64,000 nt of DNA from Mucilaginibacter daejeonensis (GTDB lineage Bacteria; Bacteroidota; Bacteroidia; Sphingobacteriales; Sphingobacteriaceae): contig NZ_CP086068.1 in NCBI RefSeq assembly GCF_020783335.1, positions 4,746,255 to 4,810,254 of the forward strand, in the 5' to 3' direction. Both the position numbers and the translations under genes were made by a program. The stretch's first letter is position 1. Each line of letters begins with the position of its first letter. Below the pieces are notes generated by a model. That model made no database searches, was not told where the DNA came from, and was given only the letters and a program-made list of their open reading frames with translations. Of this stretch, positions 9,801 through 17,817 are shown in pieces.

Positions 9801-10056
9801 CATCGTTACTGGCGGTAGAGCTCATGTAGCTCATATTCTCCACACCGTTGATCGATTCTTCGAGCGATGGCGCTACTGAGCGCAATACGGTCTCGGCGTT
9901 AGCACCCGGATAGATGGCCGTTACCAATACGGCCGGAGGCGCTATATCAGGGAACTGCTGCAAGGGCAGTTTGGTAAGACCCAGCACACCCACGATCACC
10001 AATAAAATGGAGATAACGGTGGATAATACGGGTCTTTCTATGAATTTTCTGAACAT
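6865..10056 (-). CDS. RND (HAE1/AcrB-type) multidrug efflux permease
   Basis: 1063 residues, full length for the family, with 12 predicted membrane helices and two large periplasmic loops. The N-terminus MFRKFIERPVLSTVISILL is typical. Proton-relay acidic residues are present in the helix-4 motif GIVVDDAIVVVEAV (about 402-415), and the helix-10 Lys region reads LLAKNAILIVEFA (about 936-948). The pump takes drugs, bile-like or membrane-active compounds from the periplasm or inner membrane and exports them with its partners in exchange for protons. Its gene starts 21 bp after the fusion-protein gene in the same operon. The C-terminus is unusually His-rich (HGHHVEKHEE). The substrate cannot be predicted. 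Confidence 0.97.
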   Translation of the reverse strand: MFRKFIERPVLSTVISILLVIVGVLGLTKLPLQQFPDIAPPAVLVTAIYPGANAETVLRSVAPSLEESINGVENMSYMSSTASNDGSLAITVYFKQGTDPDQAAVNVQNRVAQATSQLPAEVVQQGITTTKQQNSLIGAIGLYTEDPKKYDQTFVANYAQINIVPELKRIPGIGSATIFGGVKDYSMRVWLNPGQMAAYNVTPAEVMGAIQDKNLEAAPGKFGERSNEAFEYIIKYKGKLTKPEDYGNIAIRANADGSVLRLKDVARVELGAYSYTSVSHLNGHDGVAIGMIQLAGSNANEIQIAVDKFLEKASKDFPAGIKYNQFYRTKTALDESISQVEHTLVEAFILVFIVVFIFLQDFRSTLIPAIAVPVAILGTFFFMNLFGFSINLLTLFALVLAIGIVVDDAIVVVEAVHAKMEHEHLSPKAATTSAMHEITGAIISITLVMAAVFLPVGFMTGSTGIFYRQFAFTMSIAIVISAVNALTLSPALAALFLKNHNGDQHSPEKTSFTQRFYAGFNKSFNSLTDRYVGGLTFLIRNKWLSMGMLALVTAVTVYMMRTTKSGFIPTEDQGFVAIAVSTPSGTSLDRTTKILNQAEADLRALPAARFVTAISGFNLLTNSSSPSAAVIFVLLKDNKERGEVKDINALQDVIRGKLGAITGGSFFVFSFPTVPGFSNVEALDLVLQDKTGGKLDKFSGVANNFIGKLMQKPAIAFAFTSFKADYPQLQLEVDDEKANQLGVNVKDILQTMQAYFGSVQASDFNRFGKYYRVIVQADVADKTDPTSVDRVFVKNKTGEMVPINTLVKLTRVYGSETASRYNLFNSIQVNAIPKPGFSSGDAIKAIQEVAQEELPSGYAFEFSGQTREEIASGGQSTVIFILCLVFVYFLLSAQYESYILPFAILLSIPTGLFGVFAAIGLAGIENNIYVQVALIMLIGLLAKNAILIVEFALQRRRNREGLVAAALEGARSRLRPIIMTSLAFIVGLIPMTYATGPSAQGNHSISIGAAGGMITGVVLGVLIIPVLFVIFQHLQERVSGVPVYVKPNEGHGHHVEKHEELNA

Positions 10057-10077
10057 GATCTTAATGTTTTAGCGTGA

Positions 10078-11214
10078 TCAATTTTTAGCGATAGCTGCTG
10101 ACTTGTCGGCCACTTTTTGCGGCGCGATCTTGGTGCCTTCCTGCAGGCGGTCAATGCCGCTCAGTACGATCTGCTGACCGTTCTTCACACCGTCCTTCAC
10201 CAGGTAATCGCTGCCGCTTCTGCCTAATATGATGATCGGTTGCTTGGCTACTTTGTTGCTATCGCCTACTGCGAATACGAATACTTTGTCCTGCATCTCG
10301 ATGGTGGCTTCCTGCGGTACGCGGGCCACATCGTTCAGTTTCAGGCTCAGGCGTACTTTACCGGTATTACCCGAGCGCAGCAGGCCTTCGCTGTTAGGGA
10401 AAGTAGCACGCACGGTGATGGCGCCGGTGGTCTTGTCGAACTGGCCATCTACCATATCGATGTGGCCGTTGCGGGCATAAACACTTTGGTTAGCCATTAC
10501 CAATGATACCGGTGGCAGGTGCCTGATCTTATCGTTCAGCGTATTGCCGGCGTAGTGATCTTTAAAGCCGATAAAGTCGTTCTCACCTAAAGAGAAGTAC
10601 ACATGCACATCGTGCACGTCAGATAGTTGGGTGAGGGCTTGCGCATCAGCCGGGCCAACCAGGCTACCTTGCTTTTTGAGCAGGCGGCCAATGTAACCAC
10701 TCACCGGTGCTTTGATGGTGGTGTACCCCAGGTTGATCTGGGCGGTACCTACCTGTGCGCGGGCCTGTTCTACATTGCCCTGAGCGATCTCTTGGGCGGC
10801 CTTGGCAGCTTTAAGCTGGTAGTCAGATACCACCTTGTTCTGCACCAGTGGGGTCAGTTTCTCTACCTCCAGCTTGGCGTTAGACAGGGCGCCTTCGGCA
10901 GCATGCAGGCTGGCTTTGGCATTGTTGAGTGCCTGGCGGTATGGGTTATCGTTGATCTTGAACAATGGGGTACCTGCTTTTACAAAAGCACCTTCATCGG
11001 CATAAACACGATCAAGGGTACCTGATACCTGCGGACGTATCTCCACGTTAACGGCACCTTCAACCGATGCAGGGTATTCTTGGTAAGTGGTAGCGGTATC
11101 AGTATGTATCTCCGTTACAGGAAGCGCTTGTGGCGCTGCGGCCTGCTGTTGCGCCGGCTTTTCGGCACAACCATACAGCAGTGCCGTGGCGAGGATCAAT
11201 GCTAAGGGTTTCAT
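10078..11214 (-). CDS. RND periplasmic adaptor (HlyD/AcrA-type membrane fusion lipoprotein)
   Basis: 378 residues from ATG 11214, chosen because it begins a compact lipoprotein signal with acylated Cys16 (LLYGC); an earlier in-frame start at 11253 adds a polar leader. After the lipobox come the barrel-sandwich (lipoyl) half, a helical hairpin (about 90-160), the second half-lipoyl segment (INLGYTTIKAPVSGYIG), and beta-barrel and membrane-proximal domains. It links the RND pump to the outer channel. It is the first gene of the three-gene operon; two copies of the TTAACA-N-TGTTAA palindrome lie in the 248 bp between it and the TetR-type gene. Confidence 0.95.
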   Translation of the reverse strand: MKPLALILATALLYGCAEKPAQQQAAAPQALPVTEIHTDTATTYQEYPASVEGAVNVEIRPQVSGTLDRVYADEGAFVKAGTPLFKINDNPYRQALNNAKASLHAAEGALSNAKLEVEKLTPLVQNKVVSDYQLKAAKAAQEIAQGNVEQARAQVGTAQINLGYTTIKAPVSGYIGRLLKKQGSLVGPADAQALTQLSDVHDVHVYFSLGENDFIGFKDHYAGNTLNDKIRHLPPVSLVMANQSVYARNGHIDMVDGQFDKTTGAITVRATFPNSEGLLRSGNTGKVRLSLKLNDVARVPQEATIEMQDKVFVFAVGDSNKVAKQPIIILGRSGSDYLVKDGVKNGQQIVLSGIDRLQEGTKIAPQKVADKSAAIAKN

Positions 11215-11345
11215 GATGGTCACAGTTTTTGAGTTGTTGTTTGTAGTTGTCAATTTGTATTTGCTTGTGATCGTGTAAGGTCAGGCATATCATTCATGTC
11301 AATTCAATGTGTCAGATATCACCTATTTTATTAGTGTAAAATTAT

Positions 11346-11358
11346 TTAACAGCGTTAA
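11346..11358. promoter_or_regulatory. TetR-type operator, copy 1 (efflux operon side)
   Basis: TTAACAGCGTTAA: one mismatch from the palindrome TTAACA-N-TGTTAA. It adjoins TAATTTTA (11337-11344, minus strand), a near match to the -7 box TAnnTTTG, so a bound repressor would block the efflux operon promoter. Confidence 0.6.
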
Positions 11359-11425
11359 GCTAAGGGAATGAAGTATATTGTATCACTGCTCTGGAATTTA
11401 TTATAAATTATGGATGTTTAACCAT

Positions 11426-11438
11426 TTAACACTGTTAA
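11426..11438. promoter_or_regulatory. TetR-type operator, copy 2
   Basis: TTAACACTGTTAA, a perfect 13-bp palindrome around a central base. It lies between the stop of the TetR-type gene and the efflux operon start, 80 bp upstream of copy 1. Confidence 0.65.
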
Positions 11439-11462
11439 GTGCATCTTGATAAAAAAAGGACG

Positions 11463-12059
11463 TTAGTCCTTCATTGCTCTGATGATACCACCAATGGTAT
11501 CTTTAAGTACCTGCTCGTTGATGCCATCAGGCACGCTCTGGCGTACCAGATTGATTGAGATCAGGCCGTGTACCACTGACCAAAACGTGTAGTAGCGTTT
11601 GCACACCTCATCATTATCCAGGTCTTTTTTCATGATCTCGGCGATCACATTGCATATCATGCTGGCCGGAGCTTCAACCTCGGGCACCTTGTTCTCAAAT
11701 ACGCAACAGTTCACCTCGATACCGAACATTAGCTGATACAGCTCCTTTTCGGCAAAGGCGAAGTTCCAATAGGTGAGCCACATGGCCTCCAGTTGCTTTT
11801 CGGGCAGGCGATGTGCATCACGTGCGGCCTGCATATCTTTAGCCAAAATGCAGTATCCTTTTTTGGTCAGTTCCATCAGGATAGCCTCTTTATTGGCAAA
11901 ATACTCGTATATGATCGGGGCAGTGTATTCAATAATGTCGGCTATCTTACGCATGCTTACCGCCTGCCAGCCTTCGGCCCGGCCAATATGCAGCGCCGCA
12001 TCCAGGATCTTGGTCCTGGTCTCTTCTTTTAAGCGGAGTATCCTGTCTTTACTGGCCAT
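11463..12059 (-). CDS. TetR/AcrR-family transcriptional regulator of the efflux operon
   Basis: 198 residues. The N-terminal three-helix DNA-binding domain (about 14-60) reads T-K-I-L-D-A-A-L with the recognition-helix region YTAPIIYEYFANKEAIL. The rest is a helical ligand-binding domain with a C-terminal TetR_C-like segment. Family knowledge: dimeric repressor released by a small ligand, often a pump substrate. It lies on the same strand as, and just upstream of, the three efflux genes. The same palindrome occurs at its own promoter and twice before the efflux genes, which points to joint autoregulation and pump control. Confidence 0.9.
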   Translation of the reverse strand: MASKDRILRLKEETRTKILDAALHIGRAEGWQAVSMRKIADIIEYTAPIIYEYFANKEAILMELTKKGYCILAKDMQAARDAHRLPEKQLEAMWLTYWNFAFAEKELYQLMFGIEVNCCVFENKVPEVEAPASMICNVIAEIMKKDLDNDEVCKRYYTFWSVVHGLISINLVRQSVPDGINEQVLKDTIGGIIRAMKD

Positions 12060-12080
12060 CGTTAAAGGGCATTAAGTTAT

Positions 12081-12093
12081 TTAACACTGTTAA
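12081..12093. promoter_or_regulatory. TetR-type operator, copy 3 (autoregulatory)
   Basis: TTAACACTGTTAA, identical to copy 2. It starts one base after the -7 box of the TetR-type gene (12095-12102, minus strand), over the expected transcription start. That is a standard repression position. Confidence 0.7.
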
Positions 12094-12094
12094 A

Positions 12095-12102
12095 CAAATG
12101 TA
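12095..12102 (-). promoter_or_regulatory. -7 box of the TetR-type gene promoter
   Basis: TACATTTG on the minus strand, an exact match to the Bacteroidota -7 consensus TAnnTTTG. It lies about 36 nt before the ATG. No clear TTG was found 17-23 bp upstream. Confidence 0.6.
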
Positions 12103-12250
12103 CGGTGTTTTGAATGCGCACCGTTTAATCTGAATGTCATTTGTAAATGGATGAATTGTCATGTTGGCTTCTCGTAACGGTTCATAGTACAAATAAGCGC
12201 ATTTAATTGAAGCGTGGTATCGCCTGATCGCTTATTTTCTGGCCAGCGCA

Positions 12251-14728
12251 TCAAGCCCCGATCTGTGGATCGGTATAGCCGTGCTTGCCGGTCTCTACCC
12301 GACCCGCAAAGCCTCTGCCAAAATCGTCGTACCCGCTCACCTTTAATATAAGGTCATACCAATGATGGCTCTTTTGCAGATCCACCACCTGCACATGCTG
12401 CCTGCCCGGCGCTATGGTGAACGTATGATCACCGGTATGATACGCTTTCGCCACTACATCCACCTCGTAAGGCATATCCTTGCTGTGGTTGATGATCTTC
12501 AGTTCGGCATTACCGGTGGCTGTGTACACCATCTCGACATGCAGGGCCGGGTCATGCGCGTTACCGCTAAAGCTTCGCCAAAAGCCGTTGGGGCCCGATA
12601 GCTCGAGCTGGTAACGGCCTTGCTCAAAGCTGTACAGGGGCCAATGGTAGGTCAACTGGTCGCCGGGTTTAATGGCAAAGGCCCAGGTGCGCATGCCTTT
12701 GGCACCGGGAGCGGCGGCTTCGGTCAGTCCATAACCCATTACATTGAACGGAACGCCCGCCTTGGGGCCCGACCGCATGGTCATGGTCAAATCTTTTTTT
12801 TGCCCGTTCAGTTCGGCAGTAGCATATAGTTCATAAGGTAATGCACAGGATCGGCGCATGCCCTTTTCCTGGCGGGGGAAGATGTTGAGTGATCGCGGGT
12901 CTTTGTTGGCTCTGATCACCTCGTCGTCACTTAATGAGGCATAATTATCCGGCAACGGCTTGTTACGAGCCTCATGTATGCGCTGTACCGTATCATTCAG
13001 TTTAAGGGAAGCCGGGTAACTGATCGGCTCGCCGTTATAGGGTCTGAATACTGAGGTTAGGTCGCCGCAGATGGTGCGGCGCCAGTCGCTGATATTGGTC
13101 TCTTTAACGGCCTTCCCCTTTTTATGCGCGATGAACGTTTCTAAAAAACGCAGGCATGAGGTGTGATCAAATACTTCCGAATTGACCCAACCGCCGCGGG
13201 TCCATGGCGATGCGATCACCATAGGCACCCTGAACCCCAAACCGATCGGACTTTCCCGTTCATAGGCCATGTTGTGCGCGGCGTTGGGGTCGAGGGTCGC
13301 ATGCTCAATACTGGTGTCCAAACCGGTGGAGCATTTTCCGCTTTCAGGCTTGTTCGTGTTTGGCGGAACGAACGGCGCCACATGATCAAAGTAGCCATCG
13401 TTCTCATCGTAATTCAAAATAAAAATGGTCTTTTTCCAAACCTCGGGATCGCGTGTCAATATGTCCAGCACCTCCGATACGTACCAGGCGCCGTACCACG
13501 GCGAAGTGGGATGATCTGAAAAGTTGGACGGAGCACAAAGCCACGATACGGTAGGTAATTGCCCGTTGTTCACATCCTGCCTGAACTGGTAAAGCACATT
13601 CCCCTTGGGAATGGTCACCTGCTTTTCCTCGCCACCTTCGTGGTAAGTGAAAGTGGTCAATTCGCGGTAATGCGGATCGTTCGCGTTGGTCACAAAGGCG
13701 CGGCGGTGCAGGTTCTTTTCCCGTTCGCTAAGCTGGTCAAATGAGCGTTGTGCGATATCGGCCTGTTCCTTTTTTAGTTGGGTCAGCTCATCACTGGCTT
13801 GTTTGATCTTTTCTGCGGCCTTGGAATCCTCCGGCCGCTTTTGAAGTTCCTCCAGTTCGCGTGCTAATTCAACGATGCGCTTTTGAACGAACTCCACATG
13901 GCCTTTATGCAGTTTGACATTGTATCGTTTGTAAAACTCGAGGTTATTATCGGTAAAGTTGCCCAGCCAATCATCCTGCTCGCCCGTGAGGCCGGTGTCT
14001 ATACTCACCTCGTTCTGGTATACCTTCCATGATACGCCTGCCTCCTCAAGCCTTTCGGGGAAAGTGATGCAAGTGAGGTCCTTGAAATTGATCTGGTCAT
14101 TATACACCAACGCCTTTGAACCTGGATGCTGTTCTTCCCTGATGCTGCCCGCCCAAAAATAAGATCGGTTGGAACTGGTACCGGTCAGCGAGGAGCAAAA
14201 GTTCTGGTCACATACAGTAAAGGCATCGGCCAGGGCATAGTAGAATGGGATGTCCTTACGGTCGTAATAACCCATGGTAAGCGGCATCTGACCATAATCT
14301 TTATTACCCGACCGCTTGCTTTCCAGCCAGCCGTCCATAGCGCCTTTGTTGTAGGCATCCACCTGATCATGCCACGAGTGCGGCAGTGAGTGCATCCAGG
14401 TGGCCTTAGTGTTACGGATATCTAGGTTGAAAGGAATATAGGTCTCGTTCCTTTTATTGCGCTGCAGCCATACGGTGTTCAGGTCGGGCATGCGCATGGC
14501 CCGCGGATCATCAAAGCCGCGCACGCCCTGCAAGGTGCCATAGCAATGGTCAAAAGAACGGTTCTCCTGCATCAGGAACACGATGTGTTCGGCATCCAGA
14601 TAGGTGGTGCCCTGATCAGCATCGATCGCCAAAGCCTTTTGTATGGAGCCCGGCAAAACCGAGAACAGGCCGGCAGAACCGGTAAGCAAGGTGGCCTTTT
14701 TGATGAATTCGCGGCGGGTATCGGTCAT
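12251..14728 (-). CDS. Phosphocholine-specific phospholipase C, Tat-exported
   Basis: 825 residues. A twin-arginine signal (TRREFIKKATLL, residues 4-15) and a short hydrophobic segment direct folded export. The phosphoesterase domain (PF04185) begins with HIVFLMQENRSFDHCYGT (48-65), where E55-N56 match the metal/nucleophile region of the PlcN/PlcH family, and continues with DENDGYFDHV near 435-445. A charged coiled-coil-like insert at about 268-345 separates parts of the catalytic domain. Two C-terminal beta domains (DUF756 type) end the protein. The enzyme splits phosphatidylcholine or sphingomyelin-like lipids into a diglyceride and phosphocholine and is often linked to phosphate or choline scavenging. 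It is a single gene. Confidence 0.93.
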   Translation of the reverse strand: MTDTRREFIKKATLLTGSAGLFSVLPGSIQKALAIDADQGTTYLDAEHIVFLMQENRSFDHCYGTLQGVRGFDDPRAMRMPDLNTVWLQRNKRNETYIPFNLDIRNTKATWMHSLPHSWHDQVDAYNKGAMDGWLESKRSGNKDYGQMPLTMGYYDRKDIPFYYALADAFTVCDQNFCSSLTGTSSNRSYFWAGSIREEQHPGSKALVYNDQINFKDLTCITFPERLEEAGVSWKVYQNEVSIDTGLTGEQDDWLGNFTDNNLEFYKRYNVKLHKGHVEFVQKRIVELARELEELQKRPEDSKAAEKIKQASDELTQLKKEQADIAQRSFDQLSEREKNLHRRAFVTNANDPHYRELTTFTYHEGGEEKQVTIPKGNVLYQFRQDVNNGQLPTVSWLCAPSNFSDHPTSPWYGAWYVSEVLDILTRDPEVWKKTIFILNYDENDGYFDHVAPFVPPNTNKPESGKCSTGLDTSIEHATLDPNAAHNMAYERESPIGLGFRVPMVIASPWTRGGWVNSEVFDHTSCLRFLETFIAHKKGKAVKETNISDWRRTICGDLTSVFRPYNGEPISYPASLKLNDTVQRIHEARNKPLPDNYASLSDDEVIRANKDPRSLNIFPRQEKGMRRSCALPYELYATAELNGQKKDLTMTMRSGPKAGVPFNVMGYGLTEAAAPGAKGMRTWAFAIKPGDQLTYHWPLYSFEQGRYQLELSGPNGFWRSFSGNAHDPALHVEMVYTATGNAELKIINHSKDMPYEVDVVAKAYHTGDHTFTIAPGRQHVQVVDLQKSHHWYDLILKVSGYDDFGRGFAGRVETGKHGYTDPQIGA

Positions 14729-14814
14729 AGTATATTACTAAAGCGCAAATAAAATGATACGCAGCATCATCCTCATTAACGCCATATTAATTTAAATATA
14801 CGCACCTGAGCCAT

Positions 14815-14844
14815 AAAAAAAGGGATAAGCTTTTGGCTTATCCC
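14815..14844 (-). terminator. Terminator of the DUF5686 gene
   Basis: Perfect 9-bp stem GGGATAAGC (14822-14830) with GCTTATCCC (14836-14844), followed on the minus strand by seven T. It lies 29 bp past the stop codon. Confidence 0.9.
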
Positions 14845-14873
14845 AGTTTCTGTTGTTGCGTCCCGGCGTATGT

Positions 14874-17435
14874 TTAAAAATCGAATTTGATAAAGGTGCG
14901 GAAACCCAACTTAGGCGCGTTAGGGTTATCCAGGTAAGTGAACCTGCGCACCAGGTCAAAACGAATGAGTTTGAAAATGTTGCCCACACCGATACTTCCC
15001 TCAGCATACATGCCATTGTTAAGTGTGTAGGTAGTGGCCTGGCCCTGGCTGTTGGTTGGGAAACGGAGCAGCGATGGGTCATTGGCCGGGTTGTTCTCTG
15101 GCCTTACGGCTCCCCATAACCCTTTAAAGTTGATGATCTCGCGCAGTTTCAGGCGGCGCAATAATGGTACTTTGTTGAACAGGAAGCCATTGAAATTATG
15201 ATCGAACGTAAAGGTGGCATAATGGTCGCTCACAAATTCCTGGAAGTTCATCATGTTGAACGACTGGAACTGGAACGCATAGCTCTGATTAGCGCGGTGT
15301 ATATCCAACAATGGGAACGGCACCTTACCGAACAGGTAACCACCCTCCACGCTCACATCAGTAAAGCCTAATTGCGAGGCGTAAAAACGTTTGCTGATGT
15401 TAGCGGTCACGTTCTGATAATCATAGTTACCACCTAAAAATCCGTTCAGGCCCTGAGTGTAACGCAAGGTATACACAGGGTACTTGTCAGGGATAGGTGT
15501 ACGATAGATCTTACCTTGATAAAATTTCTCATGAGGAGCATAACGCACCTGGGCCGAGAACTCTGTGGTGTGGATCAGGTTCACGTTGTTCAACACACCG
15601 TTAGGCAGCAGGTTCTGGAAACGCAGGGCACCGGCAGGGCTCTGGTTCCATTTTTTAAAGCCGATGGCGTATGAGAAGTGGTTCAGGAACTCGTGAACAT
15701 AATCGATCTTAAAGATGTCATTGTACAGCCACTGATCGTTAGCACCACGTTTGAACGACAGCAGAAAGTTACTTTCCTGCACGAATTCAAGCTCCTGGCC
15801 AGGTATCTTGGTATCGCGCTGGTAGCTGGCACGTATATAGTTTTGCGGGAACGCGTAGATCGATTTGTTATTGATCGAGTACGTAGAACTTAAAAAGTAC
15901 TTGAACTTTTGATCTTTGGTACCGTAAGCGGCGTAGGTCTCAAAGTAGTAACGCTTGCTCAGGGTAGGCGTGGTGCGGCCACCCAAACGGCCTCTGAAAC
16001 CCTCTACAGGGTTGAAGCTGTAAAATGTATTTACAGGACCCACCTCGAACGGACCGAAATTCTTATACCCTGCCAGGAACAGGGTAGCGATGTCCATCGT
16101 ACGTCTGAATGATGGCATATGCTGCAAGCTATCCACGTTATGGTATATATTAGCTGATACTGCATCCAGTGTATCGGGGCGGCTCTTTGACCAGTATTGA
16201 TCGTCCTTTTCTTCAGCCTTTTGGGCGTATACCTGGGCCGGGCCGTCATATGCTTGTTTAGGGCGCGGCTGATCGATCACAAAGTTGTTGATGGTCACCA
16301 AACGCTCGCCGAAAACACCTCCACCTTTGTTCTTGTTCAGTCCGAAGTCCATCTTGAGGTCGCTTTTGCTCAAGTGGTAGCGTCCGTCGCTGTTCTTTTC
16401 AAAGCTCAGGCGGCACTCCATTTGGCGAACAAAGTTAAGGTCGATGTTGCGATTAACGGTCAAGAACGCATTTTGAACGGCATAATTGCCATCCATGGTG
16501 ATGTATATCTTACCCTCGAATAATTTATTGATGGTGTTGCGCGGCGTAAAGCTCAGTTCGATGAGGTTGGGCTGCTGGTCCTTAATGGTATCGGTGATGA
16601 AGAACTTATAATAATCGGGCGAGTGATCGGCGATCGGGCTCAAGAGCTGATTACTCAATAACGACACGTTGTTATCATAAATATTGATATCCTGATACAT
16701 GCGGTTAAAGTAGGTGGTGAGGCCCTGGTTATCTACGAAATTCTCATCGTACTTCACCTGCTTATTGGCTTCTACCACCTGCTTTTGCGCATAAGGAGCT
16801 TTGCGGTAGTAATTGTCCGAAAGCTTCTCCTCCATATATAAGGGCAGCATGTTCTTACCACCAATGGCCGTTGAATCGTCCTGGTGGCGGAACATGAACT
16901 GGTAATTTTTGAAAATGCGCTTTTGCGTGAATTTCTCGCTTAGGTTACTCAGCGAAAAGATCATGCGCTCGTACTGCTTGTATTCGGCATAGCTGTAGTT
17001 GGTCACCTCGTTCTGCTCCTTGTGGGCGATCACCTTTCGGATCAGCTCAACTGCCGGGTTATTCTTATTGGTATATTTCTTCTTTTTGCCTGACCTAACC
17101 ACTACGTCGCCTAATTGGCGGCTATCTTCGTTCAGGGCGATGTTGATGGTTTGTTCTTTGCCCGCATCTATATTGCGGGTAACGGTCTTATAACCTACAT
17201 AAGTCACCCTTATCTGGGCAAAGTTATCGTTGGTACGGATCACATAATGGCCGTTGTTATCGGTAGCTGCGCCCTGGCTGCTGCCGGCAAAACCTACGGT
17301 AACAAATGATAAGGGTTGTTTGGTCTTGGCGTCGGTAATGGTACCTTGTACCACGGTGATGGATTGGGCATACCCCGTAATGTAACTGCTCAAAAGGATC
17401 AGTAGGGTATAAAATATCTTTGTGAAAAGTTTCAT
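14874..17435 (-). CDS. DUF5686 outer-membrane protein with carboxypeptidase-regulatory-like domain
   Basis: 853 residues from ATG 17435 (signal peptide MKLFTKIFYTLLILLSSYITGYAQ; a start 21 nt upstream is possible). Residues about 28-110 form a CarboxypepD_reg-like beta domain (VQGTITDAKTKQPLSFVTV...). The rest matches the large DUF5686 family: a mixed periplasmic part and a C-terminal beta-barrel with many aromatic-rich strands, ending in a strand with terminal Phe (FRTFIKFDF). These are Bacteroidota outer-membrane proteins of unknown function, related in layout to SusC plug-less barrels. Single gene with its own terminator. Confidence 0.85.
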   Translation of the reverse strand: MKLFTKIFYTLLILLSSYITGYAQSITVVQGTITDAKTKQPLSFVTVGFAGSSQGAATDNNGHYVIRTNDNFAQIRVTYVGYKTVTRNIDAGKEQTINIALNEDSRQLGDVVVRSGKKKKYTNKNNPAVELIRKVIAHKEQNEVTNYSYAEYKQYERMIFSLSNLSEKFTQKRIFKNYQFMFRHQDDSTAIGGKNMLPLYMEEKLSDNYYRKAPYAQKQVVEANKQVKYDENFVDNQGLTTYFNRMYQDINIYDNNVSLLSNQLLSPIADHSPDYYKFFITDTIKDQQPNLIELSFTPRNTINKLFEGKIYITMDGNYAVQNAFLTVNRNIDLNFVRQMECRLSFEKNSDGRYHLSKSDLKMDFGLNKNKGGGVFGERLVTINNFVIDQPRPKQAYDGPAQVYAQKAEEKDDQYWSKSRPDTLDAVSANIYHNVDSLQHMPSFRRTMDIATLFLAGYKNFGPFEVGPVNTFYSFNPVEGFRGRLGGRTTPTLSKRYYFETYAAYGTKDQKFKYFLSSTYSINNKSIYAFPQNYIRASYQRDTKIPGQELEFVQESNFLLSFKRGANDQWLYNDIFKIDYVHEFLNHFSYAIGFKKWNQSPAGALRFQNLLPNGVLNNVNLIHTTEFSAQVRYAPHEKFYQGKIYRTPIPDKYPVYTLRYTQGLNGFLGGNYDYQNVTANISKRFYASQLGFTDVSVEGGYLFGKVPFPLLDIHRANQSYAFQFQSFNMMNFQEFVSDHYATFTFDHNFNGFLFNKVPLLRRLKLREIINFKGLWGAVRPENNPANDPSLLRFPTNSQGQATTYTLNNGMYAEGSIGVGNIFKLIRFDLVRRFTYLDNPNAPKLGFRTFIKFDF

Positions 17436-17817
17436 GGCCTTCTTTCTAAAAAACACAGGTAACCGCGGCTACCATCAATGCTGACGATCATAGGATGTCT
17501 GACATTTTAATTTGTTAACAAGAACTGTTGGTGATATGCTAAGAGTTACCGGGTGATGACGATCACGCCTGATAACGCTTGAGAGATCGCTTATAGTGAC
17601 ACTAGTTCAAATTGACGATGCAAATGTGCGCCGCTCGATTAGAAGTTACAACATCAAGAAAGCTGTATGACAATTGGATCACAATATCCTTACAATATTA
17701 TTACGATCCATGGCAACATATTAACCTTTTAGCCGTAAAATTGCGATTTCTGCAACGCCCGCATATTGTATTCATGACACCGATGCACGATCTTTGTATC
17801 ACTTATCTACACCTGTC
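17436..17817 (+). other. Divergent intergenic region
   Basis: 382 bp between the DUF5686 gene (-) and the BamA-like gene (+). It holds the promoter noted at 17766-17796; nothing else was recognised. Confidence 0.5.
17766..17796 (+). promoter_or_regulatory. Candidate promoter of the BamA-like gene
   Basis: TTG at 17766-17768, exactly 20 bp spacer, then GATCTTTG at 17789-17796 (one mismatch to TAnnTTTG). Predicted start of transcription is about 16 nt before the ATG at 17818. Confidence 0.55.
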
